Source of the DNA: Limisphaerales bacterium
GTDB lineage: Bacteria; Verrucomicrobiota; Verrucomicrobiia; Limisphaerales; UBA1096
NCBI GenBank assembly: GCA_004213515.1
Contig: SHAK01000003.1
Coordinates: 55,123 to 119,122, forward strand
Direction: 5' to 3'
Length of the DNA stretch: 64,000 nt
The notes beneath the pieces are model-generated. The model ran no database searches, was not told the origin of the DNA, and was given only the letters and a program-made list of their open reading frames with translations. Position 1 is the first letter of the stretch. The number at the start of each line of letters is the position of its first letter. This document shows, piece after piece, positions 35,667 to 44,768 of the stretch. A program made the position numbers and the translations under genes.

Positions 35667-37625
35667 ATGAATCGTACTATCTTTCTCTTCTCCTTGTTGT
35701 TTTGCGTTCTAACTTCCTCAAACTATATGAATGCATCCAAACAGCCCAATGTGTTGTTTATATTTACGGATGATCAGCGACCAGACGCTTTTGGTGCAGT
35801 CGGAAATACCGACATTAAGACACCAAACATGGATAGTATTTTCCGAGATGGCTTTGTTTTTAAACAGGCCTACATACAAGGCTCTATGACTAATGCAACA
35901 TGTTTGCCGAGTAGGGCAATGATCATGAGTGGCAAATCTCTTTTTCGAGCGCCGCTTCGCCTTGACTCTGGGATGCTTCTTCCACAGTCCCTTCAAAAAG
36001 GAGGTTATCATACCTTTGCTACAGGTAAGTGGCATAATGGAGCCTTGTCTTTCGAGAGATCTTTTGATGAGGCTGAGGCAGTGTTCTTAGGTGGGGCTGC
36101 TCGCTCTCACATTGGTATTCCCGTCCACCGAATGATAGCTGGATTAATGGTGCCGTACGATTCCGGTGAATCCTTTTCCACTGAAATATTCGCGGATGCG
36201 GCAATTGAATTCATTGAGAGACGAGAGAAGTCTGATGAGCCTTTCTTTTGCTATATCCCATTCACTGCACCGCATTCTCCGGTGACTCCCCCGGGGAAAT
36301 GGGCTGCCATGTATGATCCTAAAAAAATTACTTTGCCCCCTAATCATGCTGCGCTTCGACCTGACTTGGTGGACGAACGTCCCGGCATTGGTCGTTCTGG
36401 TGGTTTTGGTCGTTCTCGCCGAGGAGGTGGAGATGCAGATGAGTCGCCAATCGACAGAGCGAAAAATCAATTAGCCTTATATTATGGTTTGGTTTCGCAT
36501 CTCGACCACCATATAGGGAGGGTGATTAAGTCACTAGAGAGAACCGGCCAGATTGATGACACAATAATTTTGTTTGCTACAGATCATGGTATGGCAATGA
36601 ATAGCCACGGCCAGAATGGCAAGCATAATGCTTTCGAGCACACTTCTCGTGTACAAATGGTATTCAGTGGATCCAAAATTCCTAAGGGTGAATCTGATGC
36701 ATTAGTTTACCTTTACGACATATACCCCACACTCTGTGGTCTAACTGGGCTACCTGTTCCTGAAGGAGTTGAAGGGAAAAGTTTGTCAGGAATTATTAAC
36801 GGAAAAGAAGACACGGTTAGGGAGTATCTTTTTACGGCTTATATGGATGATCAACGAGCCATTCGTGATGACAGATGGAAACTCTTTTATAGACCAAAGT
36901 CAGACCGAGTTGCGTTTTATGATTTAAAAAATGATCCCCATGAACTTAACGATCTAGCTCAATCTTTAAAACACTCTAAACGGATAGTTCATTTAAAACA
37001 GGAGTTGACTAAAGCACGCCTTGAATATGGAGATACAGCAGAGGCAACAACTAAATTGATGCAGAGTCGAGGTGGTCGCTCAGGTGGTCGCTCAGGTGGT
37101 CGCTCAGGTGGTCGCTCAGGTGGTCGCTCAGGTGGAATAACCGAAATCGCTGCATCAGTTTTGGCCAAGCGTGTAGCCGAAAGTTTTATAAATCACACTA
37201 AGTCTACGCTTAAGTTATCTAAGCAAGAATTTGAATCTAATTGGATTAGTTTGTTTTCAGATTGGAAGGGTGCTGAGTCAAGTGCGGGTCGTCGACAATT
37301 AATTGCCGGATTTGCAAAGCTGCTTGGAAGTAAAGTGATCGATGGCCAGAGCACGCAATCTTTTAGGCAACGTGGTGCCACTAATGCATTAGGTGCCCCT
37401 TCATCTGATTATGTAGTTGTTGCTAGGGCTTTTAGTTACGCAGTCGACAGTGATGCAGATCGGGAGATTACAATTCTTGAGATGCAGACTGCTGTTAAAA
37501 AATGGTCTACTAGTGGGGACAAGAATGAAGATGACAAACTTGATTTCACTGAAATCACTACTGTTGTTGAAGAGTTTTTTAAATCACTTCCAGCATCTGG
37601 AACTCGTCGTCGAACTGGTCGTTGA
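35667..37625 (+). CDS. exported sulfatase with GGRS repeats and EF-hand tail
   Basis: A 652-residue protein. ATG 35667 gives a signal peptide ending near residue 23. FTDDQRP binds metal, and the formylglycine motif is C79-L-P-S-R in ATCLPSRAMIMSGKS. GKWHNG, TAPHSPVTPP and ATDHGMAMNSHGQNGKH complete the fold. A glycine/arginine-rich insertion (GRSGGFGRSRRGGG) lies at about residues 242-255. The tail has five GGRS repeats and then a C-terminal part with two EF-hand-like loops, DSDADREITILE and DKNEDDKLDFTE. The tail may tether the enzyme to cells, matrix or partners. Confidence 0.88.
   Translation: MNRTIFLFSLLFCVLTSSNYMNASKQPNVLFIFTDDQRPDAFGAVGNTDIKTPNMDSIFRDGFVFKQAYIQGSMTNATCLPSRAMIMSGKSLFRAPLRLDSGMLLPQSLQKGGYHTFATGKWHNGALSFERSFDEAEAVFLGGAARSHIGIPVHRMIAGLMVPYDSGESFSTEIFADAAIEFIERREKSDEPFFCYIPFTAPHSPVTPPGKWAAMYDPKKITLPPNHAALRPDLVDERPGIGRSGGFGRSRRGGGDADESPIDRAKNQLALYYGLVSHLDHHIGRVIKSLERTGQIDDTIILFATDHGMAMNSHGQNGKHNAFEHTSRVQMVFSGSKIPKGESDALVYLYDIYPTLCGLTGLPVPEGVEGKSLSGIINGKEDTVREYLFTAYMDDQRAIRDDRWKLFYRPKSDRVAFYDLKNDPHELNDLAQSLKHSKRIVHLKQELTKARLEYGDTAEATTKLMQSRGGRSGGRSGGRSGGRSGGRSGGITEIAASVLAKRVAESFINHTKSTLKLSKQEFESNWISLFSDWKGAESSAGRRQLIAGFAKLLGSKVIDGQSTQSFRQRGATNALGAPSSDYVVVARAFSYAVDSDADREITILEMQTAVKKWSTSGDKNEDDKLDFTEITTVVEEFFKSLPASGTRRRTGR
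37071..37130 (+). repeat. five perfect 12-bp tandem repeats encoding GGRS
   Basis: Five perfect direct copies of ggtggtcgctca, each encoding GGRS, with a partial sixth copy after them. The repeats lie inside the second sulfatase gene, between the catalytic part and the EF-hand tail. A change of copy number would keep the frame. Confidence 0.97.
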
Positions 37626-37679
37626 CTAGTTTCTAAGTTTTCGGTTTTAAGCTTCATAGGATTGGCATATAAAAGCGGG

Positions 37680-39074
37680 GTGTTTAATATACATTTTATT
37701 ATTCTTCTCATTTTTCTTGTGATTCCTTTTGGCTCTATAAACCTTAAGGCTGCAGATTGGCCAAACTTTCTTGGGCCTTCCAAAAATGGTATTTCATCTG
37801 AAACGGGTTTAATTGGTAGCTGGCCGAGCGAGGGGCCGAAAGAGATTTGGAAAAAGCAGGTTGGTACAGGATATAGTGCCCCTGCGATTCGAGATCAACG
37901 TTTAGTATTGTTTCACCGCATTAAGAATGAGGAAATAGTTGAAGCCTTTAATGTCAGGACGGCGGAACTAATTTGGAGGCACAGCTATCCGACTCGCTAC
38001 CGGGATCCTTTCGGATACAATAATGGCCCACGCTGTTCTCCTTTGATAACGAAGAAATATTGTTTCACTTTTGGTGCTGAGGGTTTGCTGCTATGCTTAG
38101 ATATTAAAACGGGCAAGCAAGTATGGCAGCGAAAGACTGCAGAAGATTTCAAAATTCCAGAGGCTTTTTTTGGTGTGGGTGCTTCACCTGTCCTAGAAGG
38201 TGAACTACTGATAATTATGGTTGGGGGGCAACCGAATTCAACTATGGTTGCTTTCAATAAAAATACTGGCAAAACTATTTGGGAAAGTGTTGGTCAAAAA
38301 ACATGGGAAGGGGTATCTGCAATAGGCTGGCCAGGGGAGCCCCTTGTGCGATGGAATGGTTTTGAGAAATTAGCTAGTTACTCTACTCCTAAACTAGCTA
38401 CTGTTCATGGTAAGCGCCTATTGTTTAGTCTAACTAGGCAAGGGTTAGTCGCTTTAAACCCAAAGGATGGATCTATTAAATTTAGTCGATGGTTTCGCTC
38501 ACGTGTTAACGAGTCAGTCAATGCCGCTAATCCTGTAGTATCTGGAAGTCAGGTTTTTTGTTCCAGTGCTTACTATGGAGCAGGATCTTTCTTATTAGAT
38601 GTTGGTATGGATTGTGAATCCTTTACTGAAGTTTGGAGTACTTATGAAAAACGTAAGATAGATAGAAAAATTGAACCTGTTCTCGAGATTCACTGGACAA
38701 CTCCTATTTTACATAATGGTTACTTATACGCTTTCACTGGACGAAATGAACCTGATGCTCAGTTTCGTTGTGTGGAGTTAAAAACTGGGAATATTAAATG
38801 GAATCGCGAAGAGCGTTGGCGTGCTTACAGCAGTAAACAACCGAAAGTATATGGTCGTGGTTCAGCATTGATGGCTGATAACAAATTATTCGTTTTAGGT
38901 GAAGGAGGTCTTCTAGGACTGTTCGAGGTGAATCCTAATAAACCAATTGAATTGGCTCGATATCAGGTTCCGGAACTACATTATCCATGTTGGACAGCTC
39001 CCATATTATCTGATAAGCGCTTATATATTCGCAGTGAAGACTATCTTATTTGTTTTGATGTTGCTAAAAAATAA
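37680..39074 (+). CDS. exported PQQ-like beta-propeller protein
   Basis: A 464-residue exported propeller protein. GTG 37680 gives the signal peptide MFNIHFIILLIFLVIPFGS; TTG 37662 is an alternative. The mature part starts ADWPNFLGPSKNG. The blades carry IWKKQVGTGYSAPAI, IKTGKQVWQRKT and NPKDGSIKFSRW. It follows the second sulfatase by 54 bases and overlaps the pseudopilin gene by 17 bases, so sulfatase, propeller and pseudopilin are probably one transcript. No PQQ-binding residues were assigned. Confidence 0.82.
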   Translation: MFNIHFIILLIFLVIPFGSINLKAADWPNFLGPSKNGISSETGLIGSWPSEGPKEIWKKQVGTGYSAPAIRDQRLVLFHRIKNEEIVEAFNVRTAELIWRHSYPTRYRDPFGYNNGPRCSPLITKKYCFTFGAEGLLLCLDIKTGKQVWQRKTAEDFKIPEAFFGVGASPVLEGELLIIMVGGQPNSTMVAFNKNTGKTIWESVGQKTWEGVSAIGWPGEPLVRWNGFEKLASYSTPKLATVHGKRLLFSLTRQGLVALNPKDGSIKFSRWFRSRVNESVNAANPVVSGSQVFCSSAYYGAGSFLLDVGMDCESFTEVWSTYEKRKIDRKIEPVLEIHWTTPILHNGYLYAFTGRNEPDAQFRCVELKTGNIKWNREERWRAYSSKQPKVYGRGSALMADNKLFVLGEGGLLGLFEVNPNKPIELARYQVPELHYPCWTAPILSDKRLYIRSEDYLICFDVAKK

Positions 39075-39924
39075 TAAAAATCTTCCCCCCTTTTCTTTAG
39101 GTTTTACGCTTATTGAATTACTGGTAGTAATAGCTATTATTGCTATTTTAGCTGGATTGTTATTACCTGCATTAGCTAAAGCAAAAGGAAGTGCAACTGG
39201 TATTTACTGTCTTAATAATCATCGCCAATTGCTGACCGCATGGAAACTTTATGTTAACGATTCGAATGATAGACTTCCTCCTAATGCTAAACATGTACTT
39301 GATGCTCGGGGTTGGATCAATGGTTTTTTGAATTTTCGTCCGAACAATCGGGACAATACCAACCTTCTTTATCTGGTTGGATCAAAAAAAAAGATGGGAG
39401 ACCTATACCCAAAGCTTGGTCCTTATTCCCAGTCTGCAGGTATCTACAAGTGCCCCTCGGACAAGTATACATGCAAGATAAAAAAGAGAGACCTACACAG
39501 GGTGCGAAGTGTCTCTATGAATGGATTTATTGAAGGCGGGCTTTATGATCCAGCAATGGATATGCAAACTTCAAGTATTCACGGGCGCGGTTGGCGTAAA
39601 TATGACAAACTCTCCCACATGGTCGCTCCATCTCCTTCAAACCTTTGGATTTTTTCGGATGAACACCCAGACAGTATTAATAACGGAGGTTTTGTTCTTT
39701 ACCCTTTACCTTCCCGTACGTGGCGTAACCTTCCAGCTAACTATCACAATGGTGGCTGTGGATATGCATTTGCTGATGGCCACGCTTTAACTAAAAAATG
39801 GGCTGATCCTGTCCCTAAAGATGAACCGGTTTTGAAGAGAATGCGACTAGACTATTCTAATGCAGGTAAATTTAAGGACTACAATTGGGTCATTGAGCAC
39901 TCAACAGCCCTTCTTCAACGATAA
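39058..39924 (+). CDS. pseudopilin with prepilin N-terminal methylation signal
   Basis: A 288-residue secreted protein. The chosen ATG 39058 overlaps the previous gene, and leads to a prepilin leader ending LG15 and the mature start FTLIELLVVIAIIAILAG, with the key Glu at residue 20. The C-terminal YHNGGCGYAFADGHALTKKW is the H-x-DG-type motif of Planctomycetota/Verrucomicrobiota pseudopilins. Such proteins are processed by a prepilin peptidase. An in-frame N-terminal extension from 38947 lies inside the PQQ gene and is not used here. Confidence 0.87.
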   Translation: MLLKNNKNLPPFSLGFTLIELLVVIAIIAILAGLLLPALAKAKGSATGIYCLNNHRQLLTAWKLYVNDSNDRLPPNAKHVLDARGWINGFLNFRPNNRDNTNLLYLVGSKKKMGDLYPKLGPYSQSAGIYKCPSDKYTCKIKKRDLHRVRSVSMNGFIEGGLYDPAMDMQTSSIHGRGWRKYDKLSHMVAPSPSNLWIFSDEHPDSINNGGFVLYPLPSRTWRNLPANYHNGGCGYAFADGHALTKKWADPVPKDEPVLKRMRLDYSNAGKFKDYNWVIEHSTALLQR

Positions 39925-39951
39925 CCAAATTTTTTCTAAAAGACTTTAATT

Positions 39952-41391
39952 TTATGAGATAATCTCTTTGATTATGTTACCTGCAACATCCGTAAGGCGG
40001 AAGTCACGGCCATTGTAACGGTAGGTCAAACGTTCGTGATCCATGCCTAGAAGATGCAAAATTGTGGCATGTATATCATTGACAGTTACTTTATTGACTG
40101 CTGCTTTGTGTCCAATCTCATCGGTTTCACCATAGCTTACGCCTCCTTTGATGCCGCCGCCAGCAAACCAAGTGCTGAAAGCGTGTGGATTATGATCCCT
40201 GCCTGGCTTGCTGCCTTTTTGGGCAACTGGTAATCTACCAAATTCTCCGCCCCAGACAATTAAGGTTTCATCAAGCAAGCCACGTTGTGCCAAGTCGGTT
40301 ATGAGCCCAGCTACGGGCTTGTCGGTTTCCCCTGCGAACTGTGTATGATTACCTTTTATATCGTTGTGGCCATCCCAACTACGTTGATTCTCCATTCCAC
40401 CGCTATAAATTTGTACATATCTCACTCCTCGTTCGATCATTCTACGAGCAGTAAGACACTGCGCAGCGATATGCTTACATCGGTCATCATTGAGACCATA
40501 CAAACGTTGAATATGCTCTGGTTCTTGACGAACATTGAGCGCCTCAGGAGCAGCACTTTGCATGCGGAAAGCTAATTCGAAACTTTCGATACGTGCCTCA
40601 AGCTCCTCTTCGTAAGGACGTACTTTTAGGTGTTGTTGGTTAAGACGTTTTAATAAGTCCAATTGTCTTCTTTGTTGAGACTCGTTCATTTCTTTTGGGC
40701 GATAAAGGTTATCTATTGGATCTCCAGATGGACGAAAATGAGTTCCTTGATAGATGCTAGGAAGGAAACCAGCACCCCAATTAGCCGCATGCCCCTTGGG
40801 AAGGCCCCGCCCCTTAGGGTCACTCATAACTACAAATGCAGGAAGACTATCGCTATTACTCCCTAAACCGTATGTGATCCAAGAACCGACACAAGGGTAG
40901 CCCATTCGAGGTAAACCACAATTCATCATGAATAAAGCGGGAGAATGGTTGTTGCTTTCAGTGTGACCAGAGTGAACGAATGCCATTCGGTCAACATGCT
41001 TAGATATATTTGGAAATATTGATGAAACATATTTGCCGCATTGGCCGTAGGGCTTAAACTCGAATGGGCTTTTCATAAGACCACCCACAGCATTGGCGAA
41101 AAAACCTGTAAATCGATCAAATCCTTCAAGTGTTTGGCCGTCTAGCTTATCTAAAGCAGGCTTATAATCCCAAGTATCAACTTGACTGTGGCCTCCATTA
41201 GCAAAAATCCAAATTACTGATTTAGCCTTTGGCGCAAAATGTGATTGCTTTGGAGATAGTGAGCTTTGTCCAGCTAGTCCTTCCTTATGCAATAAGCTCC
41301 ACATGCCAAGTGCACCTACACCCATACCGCAGCGCTGTAACATTGCTCTGCGAGTATTCTTACTAAAATTTTCTATCAGCTCATTCTTCAT
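39952..41391 (-). CDS. DUF1501 domain protein with Tat-like signal
   Basis: A 479-residue exported protein of the DUF1501 family, common in PVC bacteria. The N-terminus has a twin-arginine motif NTRRAMLQRCG followed by a hydrophobic segment, so Tat export is likely. The fold is alkaline-phosphatase-like, with SVIWIFANGGHSQVDTWDYKP, MAFVHSGHTESNNHSPALF and WGGEFGRLPVAQ. A DUF1549/DUF1553 cytochrome-like gene normally sits next to DUF1501 but is missing here: the neighbours are a pseudopilin and an antiporter. The substrate is unknown. Confidence 0.87.
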   Translation of the reverse strand: MKNELIENFSKNTRRAMLQRCGMGVGALGMWSLLHKEGLAGQSSLSPKQSHFAPKAKSVIWIFANGGHSQVDTWDYKPALDKLDGQTLEGFDRFTGFFANAVGGLMKSPFEFKPYGQCGKYVSSIFPNISKHVDRMAFVHSGHTESNNHSPALFMMNCGLPRMGYPCVGSWITYGLGSNSDSLPAFVVMSDPKGRGLPKGHAANWGAGFLPSIYQGTHFRPSGDPIDNLYRPKEMNESQQRRQLDLLKRLNQQHLKVRPYEEELEARIESFELAFRMQSAAPEALNVRQEPEHIQRLYGLNDDRCKHIAAQCLTARRMIERGVRYVQIYSGGMENQRSWDGHNDIKGNHTQFAGETDKPVAGLITDLAQRGLLDETLIVWGGEFGRLPVAQKGSKPGRDHNPHAFSTWFAGGGIKGGVSYGETDEIGHKAAVNKVTVNDIHATILHLLGMDHERLTYRYNGRDFRLTDVAGNIIKEIIS

Positions 41392-41453
41392 TGAGAAAAC
41401 GTTAGTTTAATTTTAAACGAAAAAATGAAATTTAATTTTATTTAAAATTTCAA

Positions 41454-42869
41454 TTATCCTGGTAAGTGCTTCAAGATGAATAATACGTAGATTGTAGCCA
41501 AAAAGATATGAAGAATTGCAAATGGAAAAGCTTTTTTCACAAAGCCCATGAACGATATTTTGAGGTCATGTTTGTGCATAATTGTCACTGCAACAAGCGT
41601 TGATGCGGAACCGATTGGTGTTAAGTTGCCGCCGAGATTAGCCCCGAAAATTACAGACCACCACATGCCTGAGTCACCAGAAATACCCATTGAACTAAGG
41701 ATGTTCGACAGTACAGCAGCCAATGGAATGTTATCGGTGACACTACTAGCAAAAGCAGAGGAAACTAAAAGCAGTCCTCCTCCAAGATTTGGTCCCATTC
41801 CAATTATAGGTGCGATGCCTTTACCAATTAGATCAAGAACTTTAGCTTGTTCCATAGCGTATATTGCTACAAAAAGATAAACAAAAAAGAACAATAAATC
41901 CCAATCGATGCCACTATAGAATTTGCCAACACTTGACTTGAATTTACAAAGCATCAGAACAGCAAACATCATTGCTACGAATCCCATCCCCAGTTTTCCT
42001 ATTGGCCAACCATTGAATGAAGCTGATGCAATAAAACAAATGAACAAAAGTAACATGGCTACTCCGAACCAAAAAAACCCCATGCTTTCAATGCCATCTC
42101 GTTCGTCGAAACTGGAAACTTGGTCAAGTGCAATAGCACGCTCTTCGTCTGTCTTTAACGAATCGATTGCAAAGGCTTTTGCCCCCATTAATATTGTAGC
42201 ACCTGTTGCAACTATGACGTAGGGAGCTGCCTTTATGAAAAACGTTACAAAACCAATATTAGCTGTGGTCCCAACTATTATATTTGGTACTGATGAAATC
42301 AAAGTTAGTAATCCTCCAATATTTGTTAGTAGCCCCTCAACTAAAAGAAAACCTAAAAGCTTATCCCGTTGTTCTAGCTTTCCAAGTGATACGGCGCTTA
42401 GTGATCCTACGATTATCATAGCAGTGACATTATTTAGTACCGCGCTAAATACCACTGTCATAATTCCGTAAAACCATAATAGCTTTCGAGGGTCACCTTT
42501 TGACATCTTTGTAAATTTAATTGCAATAAAAGTAAAAAGTCCTGACTTGCTGGTGACATCAACAAACAAACTAGATCCAAGTATAATCGTAACAACACCC
42601 CATTCAATTCCTGGAATGAATACAGGTAAATTAATTTTATGCCCGTTAGGTAAATGAACCTCACCAAATGGCAAGATGCCGGTGAATGCGCCCAACAAAA
42701 GGGCAATTATTGCAGTCACTCCAACTATAACTGATTTCTTTGCATGTATTTTTTCTTCTAATGCAAGGCAAAGTACCATCAATATCAGGAGGCCGGTGAA
42801 TAGATAAGTGATAGATGGGGCAACGTCGCTAATGCCGTGATCAGAAGCGGCTAATAAAATAAAGTTCAT
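41454..42869 (-). CDS. NhaD/ArsB-type sodium:proton antiporter
   Basis: A 471-residue integral membrane protein of the ion transporter superfamily, with about 12 hydrophobic helices. FGANLGGNLTPIGSASTLVAV and NNVTAMIIVGSLSAV are the NhaD/ArsB-type signature segments. It probably exchanges Na+ for protons to manage sodium and pH in salt water. An organic-acid or arsenite carrier of the same superfamily is less likely. It lies 13 bases downstream of a universal stress protein gene and the pair is likely co-transcribed. Confidence 0.85.
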   Translation of the reverse strand: MNFILLAASDHGISDVAPSITYLFTGLLILMVLCLALEEKIHAKKSVIVGVTAIIALLLGAFTGILPFGEVHLPNGHKINLPVFIPGIEWGVVTIILGSSLFVDVTSKSGLFTFIAIKFTKMSKGDPRKLLWFYGIMTVVFSAVLNNVTAMIIVGSLSAVSLGKLEQRDKLLGFLLVEGLLTNIGGLLTLISSVPNIIVGTTANIGFVTFFIKAAPYVIVATGATILMGAKAFAIDSLKTDEERAIALDQVSSFDERDGIESMGFFWFGVAMLLLFICFIASASFNGWPIGKLGMGFVAMMFAVLMLCKFKSSVGKFYSGIDWDLLFFFVYLFVAIYAMEQAKVLDLIGKGIAPIIGMGPNLGGGLLLVSSAFASSVTDNIPLAAVLSNILSSMGISGDSGMWWSVIFGANLGGNLTPIGSASTLVAVTIMHKHDLKISFMGFVKKAFPFAILHIFLATIYVLFILKHLPG

Positions 42870-42882
42870 GTCTCTTTTTTTG

Positions 42883-43743
42883 TTACAGCATCAATAAAGG
42901 AGTTGTTTTTAATTCAACTGCGAGTGGGTAAGCCACGCCGTGCATTGCTAATTGCTCGTCGTCTTTTGTATACATTACCAATAAATCAATTTCATTTTCA
43001 TCTATCAAATTTCGGTAATCAGACATTCGGGACCCAAGTTTGACCCAGCGTTCGATATTAATTGTTGGTAAAGATTCTGTTAGTCTTTTCTTGCAAGATT
43101 CGACGTAATCATTGGGGTCTTTTAATAGTCGAGCCTTGATCTGCTCACTCGCTGTTTCTGTATCCAAATCTGGAATTTTTGAAACAGCTTTAATGTAGCG
43201 ATCGAACACAGACTTATCCTCCACATGAGCAAGAAAAAGTGTTCCATCTGTTTGAGTGAAAAGGGCAGCATAACTAACTAAGCTATGATCTCCTGCTAAA
43301 TGATCTGTAACAGCCATTACCTTTTTAGTCCTTTTAAAAGAGGAATTGGCTAAATTATTACGATCAGGATTTGGTAAAATTAGAACAGGTGTTGTTGTGG
43401 CCTGTGTGAGAACATCGATGTGAATCCCCAGACCATAAGACCAATCAACAGAATCGCAATGAAGATGGCGATATGTGACAATCAAATCAGGTCTGTAATT
43501 CTCAACAGATTCTAGTATGGCATGTATCTTTGATGGCTTTTCGCTTCCAAAAATTTCCCACTTCACCTCCGTTTTTTTTTCAAGGACTGCAAGAAATTCT
43601 TTAACTAAATATAAAAAATCATCCTGCAATTCTTCCCGTAAATCCTGGATGATCAAAATCCGTTTTATCTGAATAGATTGCGGTGTGAATGCGTCTTTTG
43701 CTGCCGCATTAAATACGCTTTCAAATTGATCAAGTGAGCTCAT
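42883..43743 (-). CDS. tandem universal stress protein
   Basis: A 286-residue cytoplasmic protein with two USP-like domains. Domain 1 shows RILIIQDLREE and DLIVTYRHLH; domain 2 shows KKVMAVTDHLAGD and DLLVMYTKDDEQLAMHGVAYPLAVELKTTPLLML. The G2xG9G(S/T) ATP motif is not clear, so it may be a non-ATP-binding type. ATG 43743 (MSSLDQFES) was chosen over the longer start at 43779. It sits directly before the antiporter gene and may regulate it. Confidence 0.76.
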   Translation of the reverse strand: MSSLDQFESVFNAAAKDAFTPQSIQIKRILIIQDLREELQDDFLYLVKEFLAVLEKKTEVKWEIFGSEKPSKIHAILESVENYRPDLIVTYRHLHCDSVDWSYGLGIHIDVLTQATTTPVLILPNPDRNNLANSSFKRTKKVMAVTDHLAGDHSLVSYAALFTQTDGTLFLAHVEDKSVFDRYIKAVSKIPDLDTETASEQIKARLLKDPNDYVESCKKRLTESLPTINIERWVKLGSRMSDYRNLIDENEIDLLVMYTKDDEQLAMHGVAYPLAVELKTTPLLML

Positions 43744-43846
43744 AGAGAACAAAGTATAAAAAAAACTTTTTTCTATCAAGTTGTAATGATTTAACTTTTG
43801 AAATCAGAATGCCTTCAGTCATATCAATTTATTATCTGTTTCTAAC

Positions 43847-43875
43847 AAGTCTTAAAGATTTTATTTTTAAGACTT
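43847..43875 (-). terminator. weak hairpin after the PIG-L gene
   Basis: A 10-bp inverted repeat (aagtcttaaa / tttaagactt) with a 9-base loop, 10 bases beyond the stop codon of the PIG-L gene. No U-tract follows on the minus strand, so it is only a possible terminator or 3' end stabiliser. Confidence 0.35.
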
Positions 43876-43884
43876 TTGTAATGA

Positions 43885-44763
43885 CTACATCTGCCAACGG
43901 GAAAGTCGCTTACTTAATTTACATTCGATTTCAGCTGGAGTTATGAGGTTCGGGAAATCTGCCTTGATTTGGGAGAGTGTTGGTATTTCTCCCCAAGCGG
44001 TTACTGTGAAGAATTCAGCCATTGGTAGCTCGCTAAGCCCAAGCTCAGCATTTCTTTTTGAAAAACGACGTTTCAATGTCTCTTTCCATTCTTCTATTGA
44101 TTTTGGAAAATCAATGTCGTGACGACCAACCCATGGCAGCCATTCAGTGACTTGCGATTGGTGGCACCAGCTCATCTCTGCAACCAAGTCAAATGCATCA
44201 GTGACATCTATAGCTAGATCATATGCATTTTCGCCAAACATGTAGCCGTCATATGCATTGAGAATAACTGGTACTTTACAATACTTTGGAGAAGTATCCT
44301 CTACAGGATATTCTGGGGTAAATGCGTGAGGTACATTTATCATGTAAGCCACTTGGCGGACTGCCTCCGCTACCGCGACATGGTCAACATGTATGCCAGC
44401 TAAAGGATCATTTGGTAAAGGAGGAGAGAACAAATAGTCAGGTTCAAAGTCGCGAATGGCTTTCCATAATGCAGCTAATAAAGGAACGTCGACCTGTAGG
44501 CATGCTTCACGAGGGCATTCTCCATTCGGAAGCTTGAGTTGCTCAAAAATGTAATTTCCTAGTGCTGCAGATCGTAACTGTTCCTCAAGTCTTACTCGGC
44601 CAGTTTCGTCTCTAGATAATTTATGGTGTCCTGCTTTTCCGTCTGTACATACAATGACTTTTGCTTGGAAATCTTCACCTTCTTTTTGACGCCATATCTC
44701 GAAAGCTCCAGCCGTACAAAATTCGTAATCGTCAAAATGGGCATGTATAAAAAGAACCTTCAT
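43885..44763 (-). CDS. PIG-L family deacetylase
   Basis: A 292-residue protein of the LmbE/PIG-L family of zinc-dependent N-deacetylases. The metal site is H9 and D12 of AHFDDYE, plus a His of GIHVDHVAVAEAV; D11 is the probable general base. The family deacetylates N-acetylglucosaminyl lipids, bacillithiol precursors or carbohydrate. No partner indicates which substrate is used. The start ATG at 44763 lies at the 3' edge of the terminator of the preceding gene. Confidence 0.86.
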   Translation of the reverse strand: MKVLFIHAHFDDYEFCTAGAFEIWRQKEGEDFQAKVIVCTDGKAGHHKLSRDETGRVRLEEQLRSAALGNYIFEQLKLPNGECPREACLQVDVPLLAALWKAIRDFEPDYLFSPPLPNDPLAGIHVDHVAVAEAVRQVAYMINVPHAFTPEYPVEDTSPKYCKVPVILNAYDGYMFGENAYDLAIDVTDAFDLVAEMSWCHQSQVTEWLPWVGRHDIDFPKSIEEWKETLKRRFSKRNAELGLSELPMAEFFTVTAWGEIPTLSQIKADFPNLITPAEIECKLSKRLSRWQM

Positions 44764-44768
44764 AGGCT

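Noticed and set aside
36144..36470. 108-codon minus-strand frame inside the second sulfatase gene
   Set aside because: It is a shadow of the sulfatase frame, with no family character and no start signal.
37071..37130. Short regular direct repeats that could suggest a CRISPR array
   Set aside because: The 12-bp units are adjacent with no spacers and encode GGRS in frame; no cas genes are nearby.
38947..39057. N-terminal extension of the pseudopilin frame
   Set aside because: It lies inside the PQQ-like gene and would put 37 extra residues before the prepilin leader; ATG 39058 gives a normal leader.
41548..41880. 110-codon plus-strand frame inside the antiporter gene
   Set aside because: Antisense shadow of the antiporter signature region; composition is that of reversed membrane helices.
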